A stretch of 41,569 nucleotides of DNA from positions 1 through 41,569 of the forward strand of contig NZ_AGAF01000012.1 in the NCBI RefSeq assembly GCF_000224515.1, written 5' to 3'. The notes below the pieces were generated by a model. It made no database searches. It saw only the letters and a list, made by a program, of their open reading frames with translations, and had not been told where the DNA came from. A program made the translations under genes and the position numbers. This document shows, piece by piece, positions 1-10,108 of this stretch. The stretch is from Desulfosporosinus sp. OT (GTDB taxonomy: Bacteria; Bacillota; Desulfitobacteriia; Desulfitobacteriales; Desulfitobacteriaceae). The first letter of the stretch is position 1. The number at the start of each line of letters is the position of its first letter.

Positions 1-2685
<2,685 letters not shown>

Positions 2686-3011
2686 TTGCTGAATACGTCC
2701 AGATTTAATTAGTATGATTACTGGGACTTTTACTGGGCAAATCCGATAGAACGAACAAATTTTGTTAAACTGCAAATACTGGCCACTGTGGGGCTGAAGC
2801 CTACCACCACAGCCTCATTAGTTAACGACTATCGGAGCATTTTACTGTTGTGGGATTAAAAGTGAAAACAACAAGCCACCGGTCAGAGTAAAACGGTGGC
2901 TTGTAATAGTCCTATGGCTCTGATAAATTGAAACAGCAGGGTTGAAACGAGTGGCGACAACAGTATTTGAGTTCTTGTAAGGCTCACCGCTAGATAGGTT
3001 ATTTACATCCC
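2686..3011. other. Intergenic stretch between convergent rph and DoxX genes
   Basis: No credible coding region is seen. The only clear structure is the hairpin at 2871-2904, which sits where two convergent genes would terminate. Confidence 0.6.
2871..2904 (-). terminator. Terminator hairpin of the DoxX gene, possibly bidirectional
   Basis: Perfect 11-bp stem ACAAGCCACCG / CGGTGGCTTGT with a 12-nt loop. Read on the minus strand the hairpin is followed by a T-rich stretch (TGTTTTCACTTTT), as expected for a terminator of the minus-strand gene ending at 3012. On the plus strand the tail is not T-rich, so use for rph is less certain. Confidence 0.65.
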
Positions 3012-3566
3012 TTAAGTAGTTGATAATTCTCGCTTACCTTCGCTTAATAATTCCTTATGTTGCTTATATTTGAGGAATCCACCTACTCCTAGAAGCTCAG
3101 CATATTGAGCAAATTTCAAAAATCCTAAATTAGTCCAAATATAGCCGAAATTATTAAACGATCCACCAGCTAGGAACTGTACATTCATAAACGTTGCTAT
3201 AAGAGCAAACCAGAATATTCGAAATCCTAGCAGCATTGATAGACCCACTAAAATTTCAAAAATCACTACTAAGGTATCAGTCACTCCCGGCATACCCAGA
3301 AAGATATTTTGTGCAATCCAAGAAAATCCTTTGTTAATGTAGAGTGGGTCAAAACTAGAGACGTTTGGCCCTGCTATGTTAGTAACGAGACTTTCAATTT
3401 TCCCAGCCGAATTAAGTTTACCATCAGAGAACCAAACTAATTTGTGCGATGCAGATTCTACCCATGCCCATCCATAAATTAGTCTTGCTACAGTGAAGAT
3501 GATCACTAAAAAAGCCACTTTCCGATCTTTAAAATGTGTTTTTACAGCTTCAAAATACGATGCCAT
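3012..3566 (-). CDS. DoxX/DoxD-like integral membrane protein
   Basis: 184-aa protein with about four hydrophobic helices (VAFLVIIFTVARLIYGWAW, then near residues 93-115, 118-137 and 142-160). The pattern of an N-terminal helix with RxxYGWAW, a long loop, then a helix bundle ending in a basic tail fits the DoxX family and the DoxD-type subunit of thiosulfate:quinone oxidoreductase. DoxX proteins are linked to redox and thiol homeostasis, but the specific reaction cannot be assigned. The ATG at 3566 is chosen because GAGGAGGGGA lies directly upstream; an alternative start at 3608 would add 14 residues without such a site. It stands alone on the minus strand behind a palindromic operator at 3645-3670, so it is probably a repressed stress or effector-responsive gene. 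Confidence 0.75.
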   Translation of the reverse strand: MASYFEAVKTHFKDRKVAFLVIIFTVARLIYGWAWVESASHKLVWFSDGKLNSAGKIESLVTNIAGPNVSSFDPLYINKGFSWIAQNIFLGMPGVTDTLVVIFEILVGLSMLLGFRIFWFALIATFMNVQFLAGGSFNNFGYIWTNLGFLKFAQYAELLGVGGFLKYKQHKELLSEGKRELSTT

Positions 3567-3644
3567 AAAATCCCCTCCTCTAATATTGTTATGGATTTTT
3601 TCTGTCATAAGGTTAAATTTAAAGAGAATACAAGTTTATTTATA

Positions 3645-3670
3645 AACAAGTGTTGACTAGTACACTTGTT
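3645..3670 (-). promoter_or_regulatory. Palindromic operator upstream of the DoxX gene
   Basis: Perfect inverted repeat AACAAGTGT / ACACTTGTT with an 8-bp centre that itself contains ACTAGT. It lies about 80 bp upstream of the DoxX start. Size and symmetry are typical of MarR-, TetR- or HxlR-type repressor sites. No matching regulator gene is adjacent, so the binder is unknown. Confidence 0.6.
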
Positions 3671-3962
3671 AAATATTGGTGACTCTGTAATTATAAAGTA
3701 AGTCTCCTCGGATTCCACAGTAAAATGTTTTGTATACAAGGGAAAGGATAAAACAATCTAATAATTATAATAATTATAATATGAATAGTATTATAAGTAA
3801 ATAGTGATTAAACAAAAAACAATAAATAAGATATTTAAGAAGTGATGGTGTAATATGGGCTAAGGGAACTAAGCCCCTGCCGCCCATGAAATAGAAGAGG
3901 CCTTTGGAAAAAAGGATAATTAACGCCAATAGTGGTAGCGAGGCGTCATTTGTCAGAACCAA
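3671..3962. other. AT-rich non-coding stretch
   Basis: Very AT-rich around 3760-3840 (runs of TAATTATAATAATTATAAT). A 62-codon minus-strand reading frame at 3774-3962 has no ribosome site and no recognisable composition. I see no real gene here. Confidence 0.5.
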
Positions 3963-4027
3963 TCAGAGCATAATTGTCAACCAATATTTAGCCCCTAATA
4001 CCAGAACGGCCTTAGGGGCTATCACTT
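3963..4027. repeat. 65-bp dispersed hairpin repeat, copy 1
   Basis: This 65-bp segment matches 8314-8378 in 63 of 65 positions. Its core is an inverted repeat AGCCCCTAA (3990-3998) / TTAGGGGCT (4012-4020) around a 13-nt loop. The match stops sharply at both ends and neither copy lies in a gene. Here it sits downstream of the DUF4153 gene, so it could also act as a terminator, although the minus-strand tail (AAATATTGG) is a poor U-tract. Confidence 0.85.
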
Positions 4028-4100
4028 ATGACCCAATGAGGTGGTTATAATGCCTGAAAATAGAAGTCAATGTAACAACCAGCATTCAGTAACTTGAATT

Positions 4101-5348
4101 TTACTTGAAAGCAAAAATTATCGGAAAGAAAATGGTAACCATCAGCGCCCAAAGTGAATAAATCGGCAAATATCGCGTAACCGCAGCCTCAATCATCTCC
4201 ACTTTAACTTTACCCAATAGAAACCGGAAATAATTAACCGTAATTCTTATTAAGTGGACAAACACAATAAGATTCATACCTAAAACGGCCAACCGGTTTG
4301 GAGTTATGCCATAAGAAGTTACCCTGAACAAAATAGCCGATAATGCCACGCAGTCAATCACTATCGCAACGGTTAACAAGGCGAAGATTATTCGATCATT
4401 AAAAACTATTTTTGAGCGAGTCTCTCTTCCTGCGACGGAAAAAATCGTGATCGCTAAGACTAAGAGCAGCATTAAGTTAAAAGTTAATAAGAACTCTCTA
4501 TCGGTATAAGGATTCTTCTGCGTTACGATGATTGTAGCTAAATAGACACCCAAGGTTATTAAAACTAAAGGACTAAAAACCTTTGCTAAATAAGGCGCAA
4601 TGTTTTTGGTTATGCCCCTGGCTTTCGCTAAATAAGTGCCGACGAAGGGTGAAGCAGCAACTCCATATATCACAATGTTGTTTGTATAAAAATGTTCTAT
4701 ATTGACTTGAATTGCCTTAAATAAACCAATGGTCAAAGCGGTTAAAAAGACACCGCAAATGAGTAATAGACCCGTACTAATTAAAAGCTCACCATTGTAC
4801 TTCAGATATTCCAATACTTTTCCCGGCTGCAGGCGATAGTCTCCCATAAAAGAGATTGCCACTAAGGACCATAAGAAATAGAGCAAATGCAGATTAGCCA
4901 AAATGATACTGTCTGAGTTTTTTACAGGTAGAAAGTTCAGGTAAATCAAGGCTGCCAGGTAGGATAGGCAAAGTAACAGAATAAACTTTTTCGAAGGGCG
5001 GTTCTTTAAAAGAAAATAAAAGGAAAGCAAAGGGAAAACAGAAAAACCAATATTTGCCGGATTAATTAATTCTTTTTCAATGGATGGAAACAAAAACCTG
5101 GCAATTGTTCCGGCCAGCAACGAAATGACAATGACTAACAGAAGGTCTTTCCACTTAGTATCAGCTTCCATCTTTTCATTCCTTGACAGATCAAAATACA
5201 GCCTTTCATGCCAAACTTTCAGGATGGTTAGATTCTGATTTTCATTAAATACCTCGGGGAAGGCTCTAATAAATTTCTCGGGTTCCTGCCGATAAAGCCT
5301 TTCCAACTCGGCTGGCTGTTTAAGGTTTTCAAAAATGAGATTTTTCAT
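4101..5348 (-). CDS. DUF4153-like polytopic membrane protein
   Basis: 415-aa protein. The first 65 residues are hydrophilic and look cytosolic. From about residue 67 onwards there are roughly 11 hydrophobic helices separated by short charged loops, ending in a helix (YSLWALMVTIFFPIIFAFK) at the very C-terminus. Overall architecture resembles DUF4153 membrane proteins, whose function is not known. A GGAGG lies upstream of the ATG. It is the last gene of a three-gene minus-strand operon (DUF2975, HTH, this gene), 23 bp after the HTH gene, so it is probably controlled with them. Confidence 0.6.
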   Translation of the reverse strand: MKNLIFENLKQPAELERLYRQEPEKFIRAFPEVFNENQNLTILKVWHERLYFDLSRNEKMEADTKWKDLLLVIVISLLAGTIARFLFPSIEKELINPANIGFSVFPLLSFYFLLKNRPSKKFILLLCLSYLAALIYLNFLPVKNSDSIILANLHLLYFLWSLVAISFMGDYRLQPGKVLEYLKYNGELLISTGLLLICGVFLTALTIGLFKAIQVNIEHFYTNNIVIYGVAASPFVGTYLAKARGITKNIAPYLAKVFSPLVLITLGVYLATIIVTQKNPYTDREFLLTFNLMLLLVLAITIFSVAGRETRSKIVFNDRIIFALLTVAIVIDCVALSAILFRVTSYGITPNRLAVLGMNLIVFVHLIRITVNYFRFLLGKVKVEMIEAAVTRYLPIYSLWALMVTIFFPIIFAFK

Positions 5349-5371
5349 AATTCCCTATTCCCTCCAATAAT

Positions 5372-5581
5372 TTAATGGTTTTTGCTGTATTCAAGAATAT
5401 CACCCGGTTGACATTCTAAAGCCTTACAGATAGCCTCTAAAGTCGATAATCTAACCGCCTTGGCTTTTCCGGTTTTTAAGACAGAAAGATTAGCTATTGT
5501 AATCCCAACCCTCTCGGAAAGTTCTGTGAGGCTCATTTTCCTTTTGGCCAACATCACATCAAGATTGACAATAATCGCCAT
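5372..5581 (-). CDS. Small Cro/CI-type HTH regulator (YozG-like)
   Basis: 69-aa protein that is almost only a helix-turn-helix domain: LDVMLAKRKMSLTELSERVG, then the recognition region ITIANLSVLKTGKAKAVRLS and the closing STLEAICKALECQPGDILEY. This is the compact XRE type that is regularly paired with a DUF2975 membrane protein. The preceding DUF2975 gene ends 10 bp upstream, and the GAGGCGA ribosome site overlaps that stop, so the two are likely translated in a coupled way. It probably regulates its own operon through the ATTATTG/CAATAAT sites at 6119-6168; that link is inference. Confidence 0.85.
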   Translation of the reverse strand: MAIIVNLDVMLAKRKMSLTELSERVGITIANLSVLKTGKAKAVRLSTLEAICKALECQPGDILEYSKNH

Positions 5582-5591
5582 ATTACTCGCC

Positions 5592-6064
5592 TCAAACCGT
5601 CAGATCATTTTCGGATTTAATATCAATAGCATCTTTTAATAGCTTTTCAAGAACAGCAGCAAAAACGGCAATTACAGTTGGAGCAAAAGTAATGACCAAT
5701 CCGAGTAATATGAGACCAGGGGCATCGTCTTTCTCTCCCACGAGATAAAAGAACGGCATGTCTATAAAATACAATAGACTGATTGAGATTGCACAGTATT
5801 TTATAGTCTTTAAAGCCTTTATCGATAATTCCGAGAAAGCTATGTTCTTGTCAATATAGCTTAAAAGTTTAAAAGCCTGATACAGAGCACCGTAAAAGGG
5901 AATGCCGCTACATACATACCGATCATAACGGGATACACCCAATACACCGGATAATGCTCGGCTGCTTCAAGCGCAATCGATGGCAACCCAAATAGACACA
6001 ACGCAAGAACCGGAATTCCCAGAAGAAGAACAACGACCTTTAAAAACAGTGTTTCTCGTTTCAT
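5592..6064 (-). pseudogene. DUF2975 membrane protein, frameshifted
   Basis: Two overlapping frames together make one DUF2975-type protein. The first half (from MKRETLFLKVVVLLLGIPVL at 6064) runs to MIGMYVAAFPF. The second half resumes in another frame with FYGALYQAFKLLSYIDKN and continues to KSENDLTV at 5592. Joining them needs one extra base near 5894-5897, a run of four T on the coding strand, where a fifth T would restore one continuous frame of about 158 aa with four membrane helices. GAGGTG stands before the ATG at 6064. Either the gene is recently broken or this is a one-base sequence error. It is the first gene of the operon with the HTH and DUF4153 genes. Confidence 0.8.
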
Positions 6065-6092
6065 AAAAATCACCTCACTATTTGCTGAGTTG

Positions 6093-6168
6093 ATTGTAAT
6101 GTATTATTTATCGATTTTCAATAATTTATTATTGATATTTAGTATTTTATTATTGCAATACAATAATA
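6093..6168 (-). promoter_or_regulatory. Promoter and operator of the DUF2975-HTH operon
   Basis: On the minus strand there is a near-consensus sigma-A promoter, TTGAAA (6121-6116), a 17-bp spacer and TACAAT (6098-6093). Overlapping its -35 and upstream are repeats of a heptamer: CAATAAT-TT-ATTATTG at 6119-6134 and TATTATTG-CAATA-CAATAATA at 6148-6168. The four half-sites of one heptamer suggest binding of a dimeric regulator, most simply the HTH protein of the same operon. Confidence 0.7.
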
Positions 6169-6196
6169 TTATTTAACGCATTTGTTTGTTGTCCCC

Positions 6197-6226
6197 AAAA
6201 AACAAAACCAAGTCTCAGACTTGGCT
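6197..6226 (-). terminator. Rho-independent terminator, minus strand
   Basis: Inverted repeat CCAAGTCT-C-AGACTTGG (6208-6224). Read on the minus strand it is followed by TTTTGTTTTTTGG, a good U-tract. It closes the minus-strand remnant transcripts between 6244 and 6913 and insulates the DUF2975 operon. Confidence 0.75.
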
Positions 6227-6243
6227 TAATGGTACTCTATCGA

Positions 6244-6435
6244 TCAGTAATTATTGATGATTTCCGGTTGCACTAGATCGGCAGGTAGCTGAATGATCTC
6301 ATGGTCCTTCACAAGACATGTAGCACTGAATTGGGTATTGAGTAAGTTTACAGTTCTTTGGAGGTTAGAGAAGCTAAGCTCGATTAAATGTTCGCTTACG
6401 AGTTTAAATTGTTCAAGTGAAAACTCATCGAACAA
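6244..6435 (-). pseudogene. Unknown gene remnant
   Basis: Open reading of 63 codons (FDEFSLEQFKLVSEHLIELSF and on to PADLVQPEIINNY) placed directly before a terminator. The same frame continues upstream past one TGA with a plausible protein-like stretch (NLGNILSEIAQISSHP). I do not recognise the family. The in-frame stop, lack of a ribosome site at the ATG and position next to a truncated transposase gene suggest the tail of a broken gene. Confidence 0.3.
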
Positions 6436-6502
6436 CTTGCTTCATGGATGCGATGAAATCTGTGCAATTTCTGAAAGAATATTTCCTAAATTCCTGCAGG
6501 GT

Positions 6503-6913
6503 TTAAACCATTAGTTGGTTCGTCTCTTGTCCGGTCGTATTTCGGCCTTTCGTCATTCGGCTTCCTCCTGTCTGTATTCGGAAATCCTTATGACGATTAT
6601 ACCCCTTCAGCCAATGCTCAAGCACCCTTTTATCCCTGACCCCGTATCTCTCACAGATCTCCCATTTCGACCCTTTTCCTGCCAGATAATCCAGAACAGC
6701 TGAGAGCTTGGTCTCTTTTGTATATCTTTTGTTGTGTTCCTTCGGCAGAAATCCTGATGGTCCGTCTGTTTTGTATCGAAAGAGCCACTTCCTGAATGTC
6801 TCTTCAGATACGCCTGCTTCCTGATATGCTGATGTATATCCCATTTTCCCCGAGAGATACAATTCAACTATTCGTGTCATCTCTTCTACTGGTATTTTTC
6901 TCTGTTGTGACAT
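6503..6913 (-). pseudogene. IS3-family transposase OrfA, 3'-truncated
   Basis: 136 codons. Residues 1-60 form a first helix-turn-helix (EEMTRIVELYLSGKMGYTSA, then EAGVSEETFRKWLFRYK). Residues 61-105 form a second one (TKLSAVLDYLAGKGSKWEIC, then RYGVRDKRVLEHWLKGY). This double HTH is typical of IS3/IS150-type OrfA. After SRMTKGRNTT, where family members normally continue into a further HTH, the frame runs into an unrelated short tail and stops, and no OrfB follows. The element is therefore a dead fragment. A GGGGG ribosome site precedes the ATG. Confidence 0.8.
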
Positions 6914-6962
6914 AATAACCCCCAGACTGTACAGTTTTTTATTTCACTGTCCTGTCTGGGGG
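6503..6962 (-). mobile_element. Truncated IS3-family element, left end only
   Basis: Contains the OrfA fragment and the sequence upstream of it. Just outside the gene lies an inverted pair CCCCCAGAC (6919-6927) / GTCTGGGGG (6954-6962), with GGACAGTG and ACTGTACAG on the minus strand between them, resembling an IS end. The right end and OrfB are missing; the break lies near 6530. The exact IS name cannot be given. Confidence 0.6.
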
Positions 6963-7070
6963 TAGCATACCAAGGATAGAAGTTCTCACACCAACGCATT
7001 TTGTTTTTGCGCACTGAAGAGCGGAATGAGGGTAGAGGAAATGACGATTTTAAAAATTTATACAAAATAA

Positions 7071-7922
7071 TTACTTCTTAACCGGAACCCAATACTCACA
7101 TCTGTAATTTGGAGAGTGTTTATTACCTTCAGGATAAACCTCAAGCCCTGGTGTGCAACAATCATGCTGATATCCTGTAGCTGGGAACCACTCTGAATAT
7201 ATCCTTCGGATTATATCCACTAAAGCTTCAGGCAGTGCTCCAACTGATTCAAATACAGCCCAGGTTGCAGCAGGTATAGTTGCCGAAACATATCCTTTCG
7301 GAAGGGTATCTTTGATTTCCTCAACTCCAATTATATAATTAAAGTCATCTTTACCGAAATCCTTAAATACACCAAGGACACCAAGCTTGCCTGCCTTTGA
7401 GCTGATCCACTGGTATGAACCATCCTTCACGCAATCGTCCCAGAATTTAGCCCCCTGTATAAAGTTTTCTCCGTCCACTAAACTTATCCTTCTTTGTTTA
7501 CCTACTACTGTGAAGCTTCCTTTATCAACAATCTTATAATTCATATCTTTATCTCCTTTTATTGAAATGTGAAAGGAGAGTTTTGGATATGCCTTGAGAT
7601 TTGCTCCCAGCTCGCGCGCAGCCGAAGGGCATATTCCATGCATTTTTCCAAAAGCTTTGGTGAAGGCTTCGGGCGTTTCATAGCCATACCTATATGCTAC
7701 ATCGATGATCTTTTTACCGGATAAAATATCCTGCGCAGCGAGTGTAAGCCTTCTTCTACGCACATATTCAGCTATAGTAACACCGGTTATCATATGGTAC
7801 ATACGCTGAAAGTGAAACGGGGATGACAAGGCAATTTTCGCCACCTTCTCAATATCCAACTTTTCAGTAAGGTTAGCCTCTAGATATTCTACTGCCCTGT
7901 TCATTGCGTCAAGCCAATCCAT
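7071..7922 (-). CDS. AraC-family regulator with GyrI-like ligand domain
   Basis: 283 aa. Residues 1-110 hold a classical N-terminal AraC DNA-binding domain with two HTH motifs (EKVAKIALSSPFHFQRMYHM and DVAYRYGYETPEAFTKAFGK). Residues about 125-283 form a GyrI-like (SOUL/BmrR type) effector domain that usually binds small hydrophobic or cationic molecules, ending in CEYWVPVKK. This domain order is that of Rob/SoxS-like activators in Firmicutes such as those controlling multidrug efflux. AAGGAGGGG stands before the ATG. No target gene is adjacent; upstream lies a gene-poor stretch and downstream the IS remnant, so it is likely an isolated regulator. Confidence 0.9.
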   Translation of the reverse strand: MDWLDAMNRAVEYLEANLTEKLDIEKVAKIALSSPFHFQRMYHMITGVTIAEYVRRRRLTLAAQDILSGKKIIDVAYRYGYETPEAFTKAFGKMHGICPSAARELGANLKAYPKLSFHISIKGDKDMNYKIVDKGSFTVVGKQRRISLVDGENFIQGAKFWDDCVKDGSYQWISSKAGKLGVLGVFKDFGKDDFNYIIGVEEIKDTLPKGYVSATIPAATWAVFESVGALPEALVDIIRRIYSEWFPATGYQHDCCTPGLEVYPEGNKHSPNYRCEYWVPVKK

Positions 7923-8313
7923 AAAGCCCCTCCTTTATTTCTATATTAAATGGTTTCTACTTACTTTTCCTGTCTTTAAATGCGTCCTGATGACAGGTTT
8001 GAATTATATAGTTTTATCTAATTTCTCGCAGCAAAGTCGATTACTCGCTCTTGCGCCAGCTTCTATGGTTCATATCCCTTCGCTGGAGTAATCCGGATGC
8101 TCTTGATTTCTGTGGCTTCCTGTGCTTTATAGGGCGCACCTACAACATGCGCTGGAAATGAGAACTACAAGCCCAGGATTACATTTGGGAATTGTTACCC
8201 ACACGGCAGGACAACACGGCGCATGTAATGAAACACTTGAAGAAGTGAAGAGGGGTCTTACTCCTACTTATCTACATTGCAGATAAGATACCGGAAATGA
8301 CCGAATTCAGGTT
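7923..8313. other. Gene-poor stretch with a possible small-gene remnant
   Basis: A 42-codon plus-strand frame at 8158-8286 (starting MRTTSPGLHLGIVTHTAGQH) has protein-like composition but only a weak GGAA before its ATG. I recognise no family. Base composition around 8030-8230 is richer in GC than its flanks, which suggests a decayed insertion. Nothing else is seen. Confidence 0.3.
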
Positions 8314-8378
8314 TCAGAGCATAATTGTCAACCAATATTTAGCCCCTAATACCAGAACGGCATTAGGGGCTGTCACTT
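8314..8378. repeat. 65-bp dispersed hairpin repeat, copy 2
   Basis: Second copy of the segment at 3963-4027 with two substitutions. The stem AGCCCCTAA (8341-8349) / TTAGGGGCT (8363-8371) is intact, and one of the two changes falls in the loop. The shared five-base-rich start TCAGAGC also recurs at 8411, without the rest of the element. Confidence 0.85.
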
Positions 8379-8410
8379 TTAAATAATGTATTATACTTTT
8401 TTTGCGGGTT

Positions 8411-8575
8411 TCAGAGCTTATTTTTAGTTATATAGAGCGCAATTTGTTTGAGATATTGATTGAAGTCTTCAAGATTGTCATGAATAATATTATAGACTAA
8501 ATCTGGAGAAATTTGACGTTTTCCACCATCCCTAAGATCATTATACCAGTATTTACCTTTACTTAACAGATATGG
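8411..8575 (-). pseudogene. C-terminal fragment of an unknown protein
   Basis: 54 in-frame codons reading PYLLSKGKYWYNDLRDGGKR, then a hydrophobic/charged helix-like segment ending in YITKNKL and a TGA. It has protein-like composition but no start codon with a ribosome site, and a stop lies immediately upstream in frame. I take it as the tail of a deleted gene. Family not recognised. Confidence 0.35.
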
Positions 8576-8658
8576 TCAGTAAAACCTTCTCTTTATTTCT
8601 GTTTGAGGTTTTGAGGTCTTGCGTTTCAAGGCCTAAAATGCAGTGACGTCTACGCTCC

Positions 8659-9225
8659 CTAATTGTCTTTACGGTATTTATTAAGAATGAACTCTTTGAA
8701 TTCTTCAAGGGATTTTTTCGCTTCTTCTGGAAGATTCTCCATTGGGTCGTCTGAAGGGTGGGCAGCTGAAGTAGTGTAACCTTGTTGGCTTTCAAGTAGA
8801 TAAGGTCTTGGGTCAGTGATTCGCCCGAGTAGAAAGTCAAGAGAACAATTGAGGCTTTCTGCCAAAACGTTTAAAGTCGAGGGGTCGGGATATTTTTCAC
8901 CTGTTTCAAATTGAGATACGTCGGTTGGAGATATGTTAAGATTTTCAGCTAATTGGTTTAGTGAAATACTATTTAGTTCACGAATCATCTTTAGCCTGCT
9001 TGGAAAATTATTTTCTGCAATGACAGAATGTTCAGTCCGTCCTAATAAGAAATCAGTAGAGACTTTAAAATAATCCGCAATTCTTTGTAGAGTATCATAA
9101 TCAGGTTTTCGCCTATCGACTTCATACTGTGCATATGTACTTCGGGACATACAAAGTATTTTTGCTAGTTCCTCTTGTGTGAGTTCGAGTTTATTTCTTA
9201 GATATAGTAGCCTTTTCCCTAACAT
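8659..9225 (-). CDS. XRE-family repressor with two HTH domains
   Basis: 188 aa. First Cro/CI domain, residues 1-62, has LTQEELAKILCMSRSTYAQY; second, about 72-132, has ISLNQLAENLNISPTDVSQF. Each ends in the same STDFLLGR / SLDFLLGR signature, so the protein arose by domain duplication. The C-terminal 50 residues are acidic and helical (NLPEEAKKSLEEFKEFILNK). The ATG at 9225 is chosen because GGAGG lies about 10 bp upstream; the ATG at 9234 is too close to it. It is divergent from a small HTH gene at 9384 across four operator dyads, the arrangement of a phage or integrative-element repressor module. Confidence 0.87.
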   Translation of the reverse strand: MLGKRLLYLRNKLELTQEELAKILCMSRSTYAQYEVDRRKPDYDTLQRIADYFKVSTDFLLGRTEHSVIAENNFPSRLKMIRELNSISLNQLAENLNISPTDVSQFETGEKYPDPSTLNVLAESLNCSLDFLLGRITDPRPYLLESQQGYTTSAAHPSDDPMENLPEEAKKSLEEFKEFILNKYRKDN

Positions 9226-9256
9226 TACAAACATACCTCCTCTCCAATATAGTATA

Positions 9257-9364
9257 GTCGCAATAAGCGACATTTAAAATAAGTGTTGCAAATCTCAACA
9301 AAAACATTGACAGTCGCGAACTGCGACTGTATTATTAAGGTAAATTCAAGTCGCGTTATGCAAC
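9257..9364. promoter_or_regulatory. Four GTCGC-N5-GCGAC operator dyads
   Basis: Dyad 1 GTCGC-AATAA-GCGAC (9257-9271), dyad 2 GTTGC-AAATC-TCAAC (9285-9299), dyad 3 GTCGC-GAACT-GCGAC (9313-9327, extended to ACAGTCGC/GCGACTGT) and dyad 4 GTCGC-GTTAT-GCAAC (9350-9364). Centres of the first three are exactly 28 bp apart; the fourth is 37 bp further. Dyads 1 and 3 are perfect. They fill the divergent region between the double-HTH repressor and the small HTH gene, so one or both proteins should bind here. Confidence 0.8.
9307..9335 (+). promoter_or_regulatory. Sigma-A promoter for the small HTH gene
   Basis: Consensus TTGACA (9307-9312), 17-bp spacer, TATTAT (9330-9335). Operator dyad 3 lies entirely in the spacer and overlaps both hexamers when extended, so binding there should block RNA polymerase. 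Confidence 0.85.
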
Positions 9365-9383
9365 GAAATAAAGGGGGGGAAAT

Positions 9384-9584
9384 GTGGCTGAATTTGGCAA
9401 GACGAGGCTGTGGCTAATAAAATATCGGGGAGATTTAACACAGCAACAAGTTGCAAATAAAGCAGGAATAAGTAGATCATATTATGCAGAAATAGAGTCA
9501 GGCAACAAAAACCCTGGTGTTAAAACTGCTAAAAGACTTAGCAGCGTTTTAATGTTTGATTGGACTATTTTTTATAAATCATGA
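9384..9584 (+). CDS. Small Cro-like HTH regulator
   Basis: 66-aa protein consisting of one Cro/CI helix-turn-helix: LTQQQVANKAGISRSYYAEI followed by ESGNKNPGVKTAKRLSSVL and the common ending FDWTIFY. Start is GTG at 9384 preceded by a run of seven G; an ATG at 9382 is in another frame and gives only 11 codons. It is transcribed divergently from the double-HTH repressor and shares its operators, which suggests a cI/cro-like switch. No phage structural or integrase genes are visible nearby, so this may be a leftover control module. Confidence 0.8.
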   Translation: MAEFGKTRLWLIKYRGDLTQQQVANKAGISRSYYAEIESGNKNPGVKTAKRLSSVLMFDWTIFYKS

Positions 9585-9762
9585 GAATTATGTATCAAAG
9601 TGAAGGTTCTCATAATATTGAACTAAAAACTCATCTAAACTAACCGAGTATAGGTTGAACTGGAGTTAATGATGAAGAACGCAAAAAATATTGGAGGAGG
9701 GCTGTCCTAAGCTCTACCCCTATTTGTTTATTCTTCTTTCAACTATAAGACATAATATAGAG

Positions 9763-9791
9763 TCCTCGGTATTGCCGGGGATTTAATTTTT
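9763..9791 (+). terminator. Short terminator-like hairpin before spo0E-like gene
   Basis: TCCTCGG-TATTG-CCGGGGA (9763-9781, one G-U pair) followed by TTTAATTTTTGG. It could end the small HTH transcript. A second, imperfect A/T-rich inverted repeat (AATTTTTGGG / CCCAAATAAAAATT) follows directly and reaches the ribosome site of the next gene. Confidence 0.5.
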
Positions 9792-9831
9792 GGGCGCACT
9801 AATCCCCAAATAAAAATTAACGGAGGATAGT

Positions 9832-10011
9832 ATGTCTGAGATCAACGAATTAATAAAGCGAATTGAAGAATTACGTCTGAACATGATTAAGACAAAAGAG
9901 GGAAGAGCCTATACGGATCCGGTAGTTGTAGCTGCAAGTCAAGAGTTGGATGATGTTTTAGACAGGTATCAAGAGATGCTAATGAAAAAAGCGGTTCCAA
10001 CAAATGCTTAA
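9832..10011 (+). CDS. Spo0E-family sporulation aspartyl-phosphate phosphatase
   Basis: 59-aa protein, too short for many gene finders. It has the Spo0E signature SQELD at residues 36-40 between two predicted helices (INELIKRIEELRLNMIKTKE and QELDDVLDRYQEMLMKKA). Family members dephosphorylate Spo0A~P and so delay sporulation. A strong CGGAGG lies 6 bp before the ATG. It stands downstream of the HTH pair and is closed by its own hairpin at 10067-10108. The match to the family is clear; its exact role in the phosphorelay is inference. Confidence 0.85.
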   Translation: MSEINELIKRIEELRLNMIKTKEGRAYTDPVVVAASQELDDVLDRYQEMLMKKAVPTNA

Positions 10012-10066
10012 TAATAGCCGATGAACTACATCTGAACAGACACTGGGTAAGAGAAAATTTACAATT

Positions 10067-10108
10067 AGCAATAGGTTCAACAGTTTAAACTCTGCTGAAC
10101 CTATTGCT
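10067..10108 (+). terminator. Strong hairpin after the spo0E-like gene
   Basis: Perfect 13-bp stem AGCAATAGGTTCA / TGAACCTATTGCT with a 16-nt loop containing a further CAG/CTG pairing. The tail (AGTTTATG) is a weak U-tract, so it may terminate poorly or act mainly as a 3' stabiliser. Confidence 0.6.

Noticed and set aside
3774-3962. 62-codon hydrophobic minus-strand frame
   Set aside because: No ribosome site, AT-rich low-complexity end, no family resemblance; it lies in a non-coding stretch.
9384-10011. Complete prophage or integrative element around the HTH pair
   Set aside because: No integrase, relaxase, portal or structural gene in the neighbourhood; only the control module is present.
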